Source: Clostridia bacterium (GTDB lineage Bacteria > Bacillota > Clostridia > Oscillospirales > CAG-382). From it: a stretch of 38,522 nucleotides of DNA. A model generated the notes under the pieces. The model did not search any database. It had not been told where the DNA came from and saw only the letters and a program-made list of their open reading frames with translations. Location: positions 1 to 38,522 of the forward strand of contig JAFSCS010000008.1 in NCBI GenBank assembly GCA_017436675.1, written 5' to 3'. The translations under genes were made by a program, and so were the position numbers. Below, one piece after another: positions 23,846 through 31,655 of the stretch (its first letter is position 1; every line of letters starts with the position of its first letter).

Positions 23846-24008
23846 AATTTATCAAGCCTGATATATCGACATAATAAAACAGCATTGTTCGCCGTTCTTC
23901 CACGTACAGTGAGCTTGTGAGCCTGCCCCGATCGTGCGTGGTATGCCAAGCGTTGTGCCTGTATTGAATGCAAGCATTTGCGAAGCGGAAAATGTAGCTT
24001 GATAAATT
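23846..24008. repeat. Inverted repeat flanking about 140 non-coding bases
   Basis: AATTTATCAAGC (23846-23857) and GCTTGATAAATT (23997-24008) are perfect 12-base inverted repeats. The interior has no gene; translations on the minus strand give Cys-rich fragments without start sites. It may be a small mobile remnant or a regulatory RNA. The stretch 23580-24149 holds no other gene. Confidence 0.45.
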
Positions 24009-24028
24009 TGATCACTATATGCTATAAT
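23999..24028 (+). promoter_or_regulatory. Distal promoter candidate for XRE gene 1
   Basis: TTGATA (23999-24004), 18-base spacer, TATAAT (24023-24028) with a TG upstream. It overlaps the right arm of the inverted repeat. Confidence 0.45.
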
Positions 24029-24099
24029 ACCTTTGAAAATCAAAGCAAAACTATACTTCGCCTCAACAAACACTTCGTGGAATGCTTTTTGAAATTTGA

Positions 24100-24126
24100 T
24101 ATAATAAAACCACAAAAGCGCTTTTG
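24100..24126 (+). promoter_or_regulatory. Proximal -10 with operator palindrome, XRE gene 1
   Basis: An extended -10 (TGATATAAT, hexamer at 24100-24105) is followed by the perfect palindrome CAAAAGCGCTTTTG at 24113-24126, over the expected transcription start. The same arrangement occurs before XRE gene 2 (35315-35341), so it is likely the operator for one or both XRE proteins. There is no good -35. Confidence 0.6.
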
Positions 24127-24149
24127 AATACTTTTTGGAGGACAAAACT

Positions 24150-25241
24150 ATGTCTATTGGTTCTACCATTAAACGTTTGCGCCGCGAGAAAGATATCACG
24201 CAGGAACAGCTTGCTGAGTATCTTGGGATCACATCGCGAGCTATTTCCCAATGGGAGTGTGACCGAACCGCTCCCGACATCTCGCAACTCCCCGCACTCT
24301 GCCATATCTTTGACGTTTCTTCGGATGTTCTGCTCGGAATTGATGTCGAAAAGAATAACGAGGAGATAAAAAAATATTTGGATACAGCTCGAAATCTGTG
24401 TCACCAAGGAAAGTGGGAGGAATACACTGCAATTCTCCGCGAAGCAAACAAAAAATTCCCGAGGGATTATAAAATTATGCAGACACTCGCAGATGCAATT
24501 GTCTGCGAATATTCCAGAAAAGGCATTAAGGAGTACGGCGAAGTGTTTGATCTTTGCAATCGAATCCTTGCGGAATGCACCGACAGTACTACACGCTATG
24601 AAGCTATAGATACTCTTGGAACCGCTTATGGATATGCAGATAAATTAGATGAAATGTTAAAGCTCGCCGAGGAAATGCCGCGCACTCATTTTTCTTACGA
24701 AAACTTTATGGTATATCGTTGGGAAGGAACCGAGGGCTTTAATGAACGTCAGAAATATATGCATTTTTTAATTAATGAGTTGTTTTCAATGATCGATTGT
24801 CTGAAGAGTCATTGTGATGACAACGGGAAAATGATATATTCGTGGGAAGAAAGAAAAGAGTTAAATAGATTTGAAATAAACCTTCTTGAATGTCTCTACC
24901 CGGACGGCGATTACCAGAATAATGCATATTACGGTGCAATGGCAAGCTATTTCATATTTAAGGATCTCTTCAAAAGTCAAGACTATGAGAATGCTTGGAT
25001 TTGGCTTGAACGGTGTGTGGATTTTAATGTTCATGCAGACACCTACGATTACGATTCCCCTCATTCAACGCCTATACTTCGTGGATTTGCAGACGGTGGC
25101 GTAATTATAGAAGCTACCGGAAACTATTCGCAGTCCTTCCTTGATTGGATAACTACCGATGATGAAGCTGCCGTTTTGCGAACCGACTCTCGGTATGAAG
25201 CACTTGTCGACCGCTTGAGATCCGCTGCTAAAAAGCCGTAG
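24150..25241 (+). CDS. XRE-family regulator with TPR-like C-terminal half (1)
   Basis: TTG 24135 is in frame but GGAGG at 24137-24141 sits nine bases before ATG 24150, so the ATG is the start (363 residues). The first 60 residues are a Cro/C1 helix-turn-helix (TIKRLRREKDITQEQLAEYLGITSRAISQWE). The remaining 300 form a helical domain with repeated ~34-residue pairs, resembling tetratricopeptide-like sensor domains of RRNPP regulators; that part is inference. No candidate peptide gene lies beside it. The close relative at 34186-35289 has the same N terminus and leader. It probably regulates itself through the palindrome just after its -10. Confidence 0.83.
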   Translation: MSIGSTIKRLRREKDITQEQLAEYLGITSRAISQWECDRTAPDISQLPALCHIFDVSSDVLLGIDVEKNNEEIKKYLDTARNLCHQGKWEEYTAILREANKKFPRDYKIMQTLADAIVCEYSRKGIKEYGEVFDLCNRILAECTDSTTRYEAIDTLGTAYGYADKLDEMLKLAEEMPRTHFSYENFMVYRWEGTEGFNERQKYMHFLINELFSMIDCLKSHCDDNGKMIYSWEERKELNRFEINLLECLYPDGDYQNNAYYGAMASYFIFKDLFKSQDYENAWIWLERCVDFNVHADTYDYDSPHSTPILRGFADGGVIIEATGNYSQSFLDWITTDDEAAVLRTDSRYEALVDRLRSAAKKP

Positions 25242-25265
25242 ATCTCGCCCCGCGCAACACTTAAA

Positions 25266-25288
25266 AGCCACCACGAATCGTGGTGGCT
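25266..25288. other. Perfect hairpin after XRE gene 1
   Basis: AGCCACCACGA and TCGTGGTGGCT form an 11-bp stem with a one-base centre. There is no T-run, so it is not a standard terminator; it may be an RNA stability or pausing element. Confidence 0.5.
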
Positions 25289-25343
25289 CAGACTGAAGAC
25301 AAACTCGTTCTTTACACCCTTGAAGGATAAATTAAAGCAAAAG

Positions 25344-25380
25344 ACCAAGCTTATCGTTGGAGATAAGCTTGGTTCTTTTT
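25344..25380 (+). terminator. Terminator after XRE gene 1
   Basis: ACCAAGCTTATC (25344-25355) pairs with GATAAGCTTGGT (25362-25373), followed by TCTTTTT. It is a strong 12-bp stem. Confidence 0.8.
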
Positions 25381-25400
25381 ATAAGGAATAATAATTATCT

Positions 25401-25510
25401 ATTGAAATTTCAAGGGTTTTCACGAAAAACTCGACTACCTTACCTTTGTAAGCCGACGCTCGTTTTTCGTGAAAAATAACTTCGTTTCTCTCAGTCTGGC
25501 TAATTTCAAT
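25401..25510. repeat. Nested inverted repeats
   Basis: An outer pair ATTGAAATT (25401-25409) / AATTTCAAT (25502-25510) encloses TTTTCACGAAAAAC (25417-25430) / GTTTTTCGTGAAAA (25462-25475). Together with CAGACTGA at 25289 and TCAGTCTG at 25491 the whole non-coding stretch 25242-25560 is strongly palindromic. Function unknown; a MITE-like remnant or structured RNA is possible. Confidence 0.55.
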
Positions 25511-25560
25511 TTTGCCGCTGATCTTACAGACAGTCGGTATTTTTTTGATTTATTATACCC

Positions 25561-26163
25561 TCAACTATTCATATCTATCAAAATAGCCCTGCAAGGCGAG
25601 CCGTCCGCACCCGAAAGCTTGAGCGGTGCAGCATTTAAAAAGTAAACACCCTCCGAAACTTCACCCAAACGGATCCCCTCGAGCAAAATAACGTCAGCAC
25701 CCAAAAGTATACGGTGCACCTCCATCGGCGCATCCTCAGGCCCGACAGTCTGAGCTTCATTTCCCAAAAGCAATATCTCCGAGTCTGAAAATACCCTCGC
25801 CGCCTCCGAGGAGACCGCTGCATCTCCTTTGATAAGGATCCGCTTCGCCGCCTCACTATCGAGCGCCCTCGCCTTCATAACGATATCCATCGCATCTTTC
25901 TTGGTAATATTCCCGCTTTGCTCCGTCACGTAAGCCATCCCAATAAATGACTCTAAAGAAATATGATCAACAGCCTTCCCGTCACGTATAAAGTGAAACG
26001 GCGCATCAATATGTGTCCCGTTGTGCGCACACATGTCAAATTCCGTCAGATTGTAAAGCTCGCCCCTCTCTATTGAGCAAAGCACCTTTCTCTCGGGTGT
26101 CGGATCACCGGGATATACCTCGCACCCAAAAACCTCTTGCGAAATATCATATATCTTCATCAT
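25561..26163 (-). CDS. Cyclase / kynurenine formamidase-like hydrolase
   Basis: The 200-residue protein has the metal-binding motif of the cyclase family (pfam04199): AHNGTHIDAPFHF with His47, His51, Asp53 and His57, and the opening IYDISQEVFGCEVYPGDPTPER typical of the family. Such enzymes include kynurenine formamidase and isatin hydrolase; substrate cannot be stated. Cytoplasmic, no signal peptide. No tryptophan catabolism gene is next to it. A GNAT gene lies 42 bases upstream on the same strand, so they may be co-transcribed. Confidence 0.83.
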   Translation of the reverse strand: MMKIYDISQEVFGCEVYPGDPTPERKVLCSIERGELYNLTEFDMCAHNGTHIDAPFHFIRDGKAVDHISLESFIGMAYVTEQSGNITKKDAMDIVMKARALDSEAAKRILIKGDAAVSSEAARVFSDSEILLLGNEAQTVGPEDAPMEVHRILLGADVILLEGIRLGEVSEGVYFLNAAPLKLSGADGSPCRAILIDMNS

Positions 26164-26205
26164 TATTTCTCAACCCACAATTCTAATATTCAAAATCTTT
26201 CCCAC

Positions 26206-26706
26206 TCAGCACCGCTGACCGTATATAGTAAAAACATAAGATCGAATCGATCCGGCATAGCATTCCAAAGAAAACCCGAGCTTTTCGAATAACCCGACGC
26301 TTTTCGTGTTTTCTTTGTCGATCAAAGCGACAATGTCCACCGAGGGATAACGTCCTCTAATCCTTGCTATCACCTCGCGTAATATCTCAAAAGCATATCC
26401 TTTCCTTTGGTACCGCGGGGATATGGTGATCCCAAGCGTAAAGCAGTTGTCATCCTTCGAAAAGAATATGCTGACGTCACCGATCATTTCTCCGCTTTCG
26501 GTAAGGATGATAGCATAATGCTGCTCTTCCACCATAGATAAAAAGCTGCATCGAGAAAAGTCCGAAACGAACCGCTGTAAATGCTCCTTGTCAGTAGCAT
26601 CATACCTTTGATACAAATTGCAGCGTATGTCGTTTCGGTATTCAAACAACACCTCGGCGTCCTCCGCCAAAAAATTGCGTAAACTAAGCCGCCTCGTCTC
26701 CAACAT
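26206..26706 (-). CDS. GNAT-family N-acetyltransferase
   Basis: The 166-residue protein has the start LETRRLSLRNFLAEDAEVLFEYRND characteristic of RimJ/RimL-like acetyltransferases, and the acetyl-CoA motif GITISPRYQRKGYAFEILREVI (Q/R-x-x-G-x-A type). It transfers an acetyl group from acetyl-CoA to an amine on an unknown acceptor. Length and motif order are normal. It stands upstream of the cyclase gene and 60 bases downstream of the lipoprotein gene; whether it belongs to the ABC operon is unclear. Confidence 0.85.
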   Translation of the reverse strand: MLETRRLSLRNFLAEDAEVLFEYRNDIRCNLYQRYDATDKEHLQRFVSDFSRCSFLSMVEEQHYAIILTESGEMIGDVSIFFSKDDNCFTLGITISPRYQRKGYAFEILREVIARIRGRYPSVDIVALIDKENTKSVGLFEKLGFSLECYAGSIRSYVFTIYGQRC

Positions 26707-26765
26707 CCCAACCTCACCTCAAATTTCCGTCGTATAACCGCCTTCTTTAATAATTCTGACTATAA

Positions 26766-27983
26766 CTAATAAGATATCATTAATGATGTTTCCATAGTTA
26801 TATCAACGATCACAAGCTCTTCTTGTCCTCGTTGTTTTGAAAAATTATTTTCAAAGTTTTGATAATTGCGATATTGAATATACAACACCTGACCGTCAGC
26901 AAAAATGTAATCGATAAGATCGGGCTTACCATCGTGAGCACCGTGATAAACTAATTCCGAAGTATCTTCGCCTTCTTTGATTCGGTACACGTTGCCACAG
27001 GTTTGATTATACTCAGAAAGGTATTCATACAATTCGGTATCCGATTTATTTGCTTCAATTTGCGCACTGTCAGTAAAACAGTAGTACACGTATCCATCGC
27101 TAACCCAGTAATCGCACACGGAAGGAATGGTTGCGACTGCCGTCATCTTTCCGTCAAGCAGTTTTTTTAAGACACCCGTATGATGATCGTAATCATAGAG
27201 CTCGCCACCGAAATTTGACAAATTAATAACATCGTTTGCAACCTCAGTTCTTTGCGTAAAATCCGAGGACAAGCGGTAAAGTGTCAGCGATTCCATATCA
27301 TGCACGTAAACCGTGTCGCCAACCACTTGAAATATGACATTTTCTGCAGGATCTGTCAATCGCACACTGTCATTGGTCGAATATTCATAACGCCATAATG
27401 AATAGAAAACTTTTTGATTCTCAAGCTCGGCATTACACCAATAAAGACCTTGATCGGTTTCAGACAATAGTTCCGCATCCATTGGAACAGAAATCTTTTG
27501 CGGATTTACACCGCTCAAATCAGACATATAGATCTCACCGGATCCGAACTGCGGAACAAAAAAGAGATGCTTTCCGCCGGAATAAATCTTTTTGTCCGTG
27601 GAAAACAGACAGTTATCGTGGCCGCAAAGCACATCGCGACATGCATACGAGAAATTTCCGGTCAGCTTGTCATATGCCATATAGTTCCAGACGTTTTGTT
27701 CGGTAGCATAAGTAAAGATCATTTGCGTAGGCGTATTGGCATATAAAAGCGATCCGTTTGGGCCGCATAGACATTTGATTGGGCTGTTTCCAAAAAGCTC
27801 CTGTAGTCCGCTTTCGCCAATAGATTGGTAGTACCCGGAATAGAACGTGGTTTCCAACAGGTCGATCCGTTGTTTATCCGTTTCTTGCTTTGAAGATTCC
27901 GCTTCGGAGTAAGAGTAATCCGGCGAGCAAGCTCCCAACAGCAGCGCAAAAAGCAACAAGCAAAGCAAACATATTTTTTTCAT
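26766..27983 (-). CDS. Lipoprotein of the ABC exporter operon
   Basis: The 405-residue protein has a lipoprotein signal peptide (MKKICLLCLLLFALLLGAC, lipobox LGAC, Cys19). The rest is rich in aromatic residues with repeated short strand motifs (for example YWCNAELENQKVFYSLWRYEY, YVYYCFTDSAQIEA), resembling a beta-propeller of the DUF5050-like kind. I cannot assign a function. It begins 12 bases after the permease stop with AGGAGG upstream, so it is the third gene of the transporter operon and presumably sits on the outer face of the membrane with it. Confidence 0.72.
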   Translation of the reverse strand: MKKICLLCLLLFALLLGACSPDYSYSEAESSKQETDKQRIDLLETTFYSGYYQSIGESGLQELFGNSPIKCLCGPNGSLLYANTPTQMIFTYATEQNVWNYMAYDKLTGNFSYACRDVLCGHDNCLFSTDKKIYSGGKHLFFVPQFGSGEIYMSDLSGVNPQKISVPMDAELLSETDQGLYWCNAELENQKVFYSLWRYEYSTNDSVRLTDPAENVIFQVVGDTVYVHDMESLTLYRLSSDFTQRTEVANDVINLSNFGGELYDYDHHTGVLKKLLDGKMTAVATIPSVCDYWVSDGYVYYCFTDSAQIEANKSDTELYEYLSEYNQTCGNVYRIKEGEDTSELVYHGAHDGKPDLIDYIFADGQVLYIQYRNYQNFENNFSKQRGQEELVIVDITMETSLMISY

Positions 27984-27995
27984 AGAAATGTCCTC

Positions 27996-30068
27996 CTATA
28001 TGAGCAACAATAAAACAAGCAAAAGGGATAATGACAGCAAGAAGGTCAATACTTTGTTCTTGGTCAGGTAAGAAATCAATGAAACCCCAAGGGAGAATAT
28101 GCTGACGAAAATGCATTCCTCAAAAACTCGCAAACCATAATAAGCGATCAGCGGAAAAGAATCAAATAACGTTATACCCTCTATGCCCGATGCCTGCGTC
28201 AAGCATAAAGGCAACGTGAAATTCACGGCTATCATAATCGTTTCAATAGCTGAAAAAGCAATTGCCGCAAACACGGAGATGCCAATGCAAAAGCCTATTT
28301 TCGCACGGCGTAACGCTCTTATATTGCAAACCGAGTAAAGCTTGTTCATTCCGTTTTTGTATTCGTCGCTGTATATGCCGCACAGAGCCGCGATGATGAA
28401 AACCAAAAGCACGGCGTCGATTTCGGACGCCAACAGCTTATTCCAACCCGTGTCGTAGACGATATACGGCTGTTTTCCGTATTCGATTTGGGATTTGATA
28501 AACTCCAGCCGCTCGTTTGCCTTGACGAGGGCTTTTTCATTTTGCTCCGCTTCGTAAAACAAAACGAGATACCTTCCCATTTCTGTTCGAGTGATCTCTC
28601 CTTCACGGTACTTACGTTCCATTTCTTCTTTTTGCCCTATGATTCCATAAAGCTCGGATAGCTCACGGTTCAAACCCTCGTGCTTTTCTTCGGTGTACTC
28701 CCCTTGGATGGAAGTCATGTATGAATGGTATTTTTGTTCCGTATACGTGGGATCAAAGTGATATCCCGTCCGGGAGGCATACAGCTTGATAAGGAGCACC
28801 GCAATCAGAAGCAACAGCGTTTTGTTTGCAAAAAGCTGCTTTTGCAGTTCATACGCGAATACGCTTTTGACCCGTTTTCTCTTTGTTAGTGTAGGAAGTT
28901 GAGGCAAAGAAAGCGTTTTATATTCTATTGGGCGGAACGGATGCAGTACGTATAGTCCGCACATTATCACAACCGTAAAGAAATATACAAGAGAAACAAG
29001 CAGCACACCATATATAGCTGTTTCACCGATCACAACAGGATAAATGTGAGAAAAGACAACATTTCCGTTACAAAGGTCAAAAAGACTGCCGATGTTGGAA
29101 ATGCTTCCCGCAATATTGGAGTTCCCAACTCCAAACAAGAAGGTAAGGAGCACGACTATCGACGAGAATACGAGAGGGAATACTCGGTTTTTGCTGTATT
29201 TGCCCACAAGACACGTAATCAGGCATAGAAAAATACCCGCAAGGATGATAAATGCAGACAGGATCAAAACGGCTTGCCATACTGTCAGCGGCGTTGGATA
29301 TAAAGCAAAAGTCATACTGTTTTGAAGATATTCGCAAAAAGCAGTAAAGCCACTTGCGACGGAAAAGACAACAACGGAAATGAAGATTGCAATAACACTC
29401 GGCACTATTGTACAAAACAAGCAAGTCGCAGTTTTTGCATTCAAAGTATGTCTTCTTCCATAAGGGGCAGAATAAAAGAGAAGTTCACTCCCTCGCCGTT
29501 TGTCAGAAAATGACACTGTAGTTCCCACAAATGCTCCAAACAACATGATAGGAAACAGTAAATATCCCAAGAGGCTAAATAAATTACTAAGTCCTGACAT
29601 GTCTCCGGTACCGAGACGAAGGGACTTGTTCTTTTGGTAATTATTCTTTAGAAAATCGCCTACGACTCGTTGTTCGGCACTAATGACAGATTGCTGCTTG
29701 TCCAACTCGTGAATGGTTTTATCAAGCTTTTCAATATACGTTTTTTGTCGGTTGATCTTCTCGAATGCCAGCTTGTATTGCTCATATTCAATGACTGCTT
29801 CCGGAATGTCAATTTCTATTTCCAAATCCGAATAGAGTAGCTCTTTGTATTCGTTGTAGGCTTCCTCCAAATCGTGATATCGTTTTGTCACGGCGTTCGG
29901 ATCGTCGCGGTACTCTCGAACGATCGCATCCACGGCTTGTACGTCATAGGAGGGTTTCTCTGCAAAAACCAAACCAAGAAGAACAGAAACAACAAGCAAT
30001 ACAAGGCAGACAGATTTGAATCCTTTGCTTAGGATTGTCTTTTTGAGTTCATAGTGAAACAGCTTCAT
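27996..30068 (-). CDS. ABC-2 type transporter permease
   Basis: The 690-residue protein starts with a cytoplasmic stretch and a membrane span (about residues 18-35), then a long polar coiled-coil-like segment (about 50-150), several spans (about 170-385), a second polar segment (about 420-520) and a final group of spans to the C terminus. This double arrangement is that of ABC-2 family exporters, perhaps a fusion of two permease halves. The ATP-binding gene overlaps its start by four bases (ATGA), so the pair is translationally coupled. Substrate unknown; a lipoprotein follows. Confidence 0.78.
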   Translation of the reverse strand: MKLFHYELKKTILSKGFKSVCLVLLVVSVLLGLVFAEKPSYDVQAVDAIVREYRDDPNAVTKRYHDLEEAYNEYKELLYSDLEIEIDIPEAVIEYEQYKLAFEKINRQKTYIEKLDKTIHELDKQQSVISAEQRVVGDFLKNNYQKNKSLRLGTGDMSGLSNLFSLLGYLLFPIMLFGAFVGTTVSFSDKRRGSELLFYSAPYGRRHTLNAKTATCLFCTIVPSVIAIFISVVVFSVASGFTAFCEYLQNSMTFALYPTPLTVWQAVLILSAFIILAGIFLCLITCLVGKYSKNRVFPLVFSSIVVLLTFLFGVGNSNIAGSISNIGSLFDLCNGNVVFSHIYPVVIGETAIYGVLLVSLVYFFTVVIMCGLYVLHPFRPIEYKTLSLPQLPTLTKRKRVKSVFAYELQKQLFANKTLLLLIAVLLIKLYASRTGYHFDPTYTEQKYHSYMTSIQGEYTEEKHEGLNRELSELYGIIGQKEEMERKYREGEITRTEMGRYLVLFYEAEQNEKALVKANERLEFIKSQIEYGKQPYIVYDTGWNKLLASEIDAVLLVFIIAALCGIYSDEYKNGMNKLYSVCNIRALRRAKIGFCIGISVFAAIAFSAIETIMIAVNFTLPLCLTQASGIEGITLFDSFPLIAYYGLRVFEECIFVSIFSLGVSLISYLTKNKVLTFLLSLSLLLVLLLLI

Positions 30069-30928
30069 TGCGCATCACCGTACAACAGCATATACGCATC
30101 CTCGATGGTAGGCTTTTGCTCTATAGCAGACTCCGGCGGTTTGGACGGTGCAAGGATACGGAAATGGGTCTTTTCGCCATCTCCGCTGATTGCAATGATA
30201 CGGAAAATTTCCTTCAATGCGTTCAACTCATCACTATTGCCGCAATATGACCACACCATCCCCTGCGCTATTTCCGCCATGCCGCTCGGAGCTCCGCAAA
30301 AGACGGTTTCGCCTTTTTTGAGACAAATGACACCGTGAGCAATATGTTCAATGTCACTGATAATATGCGTCGCTATCACGATAGTCTTACCCAAGGATTG
30401 TTCCGAGATAAAGTTTTTTACAAAAACACGTTGTTTTGGATCCAAACCTGCTGTCGGCTCATCAAGAAGGACAATTTTCGGTTCGCCCAAAAAGGCTTGA
30501 ATCAGCATCAACCGCTGTTTCATTCCTCCGGAAAACGAAGATATTTTTCTGTATTTTACATCATTCAGCTCAAACTTTTTCAGCAGATAATCTATTTGCG
30601 GTGATATTGTTTTGTTATCAACGCCTTTTAACACCGCCATATAGTTCAAAAAATCAATACAGGAAAATTCGGGGATCATCTCGCAATATTGCGGCATATA
30701 TCCAATCAAAGTGCGAAATTGTTTGTCGCTTTTTTCTATCAACTGACCGTCAAGGAGTATCGTCCCGCTATCGCGCCCAATGTTATCTGTTAATATGTTC
30801 ATCAAGGTTGATTTTCCGGAACCGTTCGGTCCGAGTAAGCCATAGACGCCCTCTCCAAGCTTGCAACTGAAATCACGAAGAGCTATTATTTTTCCGTATG
30901 ATTTATTGAAATTATTGATTTCTAACAT
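30065..30928 (-). CDS. ABC transporter ATP-binding protein
   Basis: The 287-residue protein carries the full nucleotide-binding set: Walker A GPNGSGKST (33-41), Q-loop region GYMPQYCEM, signature FSGGMKQR around residue 130, Walker B IVLLDEPTAGLD and the H-loop ATHI. The C-terminal 70 residues are a domain of the kind found in ABC-2 ATPases such as YtrB/BcrA-like exporters. It pairs with the permease at 27996-30068 (four-base overlap). The context resembles peptide antibiotic or envelope stress exporters, but nothing in the window names the substrate. A GGGGG-type ribosome binding site precedes ATG 30928. Confidence 0.9.
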   Translation of the reverse strand: MLEINNFNKSYGKIIALRDFSCKLGEGVYGLLGPNGSGKSTLMNILTDNIGRDSGTILLDGQLIEKSDKQFRTLIGYMPQYCEMIPEFSCIDFLNYMAVLKGVDNKTISPQIDYLLKKFELNDVKYRKISSFSGGMKQRLMLIQAFLGEPKIVLLDEPTAGLDPKQRVFVKNFISEQSLGKTIVIATHIISDIEHIAHGVICLKKGETVFCGAPSGMAEIAQGMVWSYCGNSDELNALKEIFRIIAISGDGEKTHFRILAPSKPPESAIEQKPTIEDAYMLLYGDAQ

Positions 30929-30959
30929 CCCAAATCCCCCTCGGATCTATGTTCTGACT

Positions 30960-30974
30960 CCCATGAATCATGGG
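30960..30974. other. Small palindrome between NUDIX and ABC genes
   Basis: CCCATGA-A-TCATGGG, a perfect hairpin without a T-run in the 51-base gap. It could be an operator or a processing site for the NUDIX-ABC transcript. Confidence 0.35.
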
Positions 30975-30979
30975 GTCGG

Positions 30980-31480
30980 TTATTGAATATATCCCATCAG
31001 TAAAAAATAGTTGTAAAAACGCTCTCTTTGTGTGTCGATCATCTCATTTGAATTTACAAATCTAATAAAATCCTTCTTTGAAACCCATTTAAAAGATATC
31101 GTTTCGCCTTCTTGAAGAATAATAGATGACTTATCGCAATCGGTAACACAAAGAAACCCGTAGTATATAGTGTCGTGCGAAATGGATCTGCATATCTCTG
31201 TAAGATCATTGGACGAAATACCCGTTTCCTCAAGAAGCTCTCTCTTGGCACAAGCGATCTTGTCCTCTCCCTTCAGCGCGGAGCCGCCGGCAGTTGCCTC
31301 ATAATATCCTCCATAGTTTGGCTTGCACGTATCTCTCCTCATGAGCAGATACTCGCCGTCAACGTGCCTGACCAAAACCTCACAAACAAGGTGATATAAG
31401 CCTTGCGGTATCGGCTCCCCACGTATCAGATCATAGTTCGCCAAGGTGCCGTCTGAAAAATACCCGTCCCAGATCTCCAT
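30980..31480 (-). CDS. NUDIX hydrolase
   Basis: The 166-residue protein has a complete Nudix box (G-x5-E-x7-REL-x-EE-x-G): GGSALKGEDKIACAKRELLEETGI, containing the metal-binding REL-x-EE residues. The N terminus (IWDGYFSDGTLANYDLIRGEPIPQG) resembles NUDIX proteins related to isopentenyl-diphosphate isomerase-like or YfcD-like hydrolases. It would cleave a nucleoside diphosphate linked to another group; substrate unknown. Cytoplasmic. It is the first gene of the leftward run, with its own promoter. Confidence 0.88.
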   Translation of the reverse strand: MEIWDGYFSDGTLANYDLIRGEPIPQGLYHLVCEVLVRHVDGEYLLMRRDTCKPNYGGYYEATAGGSALKGEDKIACAKRELLEETGISSNDLTEICRSISHDTIYYGFLCVTDCDKSSIILQEGETISFKWVSKKDFIRFVNSNEMIDTQRERFYNYFLLMGYIQ

Positions 31481-31524
31481 ATCTTTTTAACTCTCCAAAC
31501 GTAACGATCAAATACTTCATAAAT

Positions 31525-31553
31525 ATTATACCAAATTGCCGCCGAGATTTCAA
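31525..31553 (-). promoter_or_regulatory. Promoter of the NUDIX gene
   Basis: Minus-strand TTGAAA (31548-31553), 17-base spacer and TATAAT (31525-31530). Divergent from the metallophosphatase promoter. Confidence 0.75.
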
Positions 31554-31594
31554 TAGCGTATTTCAGCATCTCAAGCGGATAAGCCTCTGCCATC

Positions 31595-31624
31595 TTGACA
31601 TCACTCAAAAAAATATGTTATAAT
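31595..31624 (+). promoter_or_regulatory. Promoter of the metallophosphatase gene
   Basis: TTGACA (31595-31600), 18-base spacer, TATAAT (31619-31624) with an extended -10 TG. Confidence 0.8.
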
Positions 31625-31655
31625 TCTTATACTTTTATCATACGGAGATGATTTT

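Noticed and set aside
23755..24015. Cys-rich minus-strand frames upstream of XRE gene 1
   Set aside because: No start signal and no family; lies in the inverted-repeat region.
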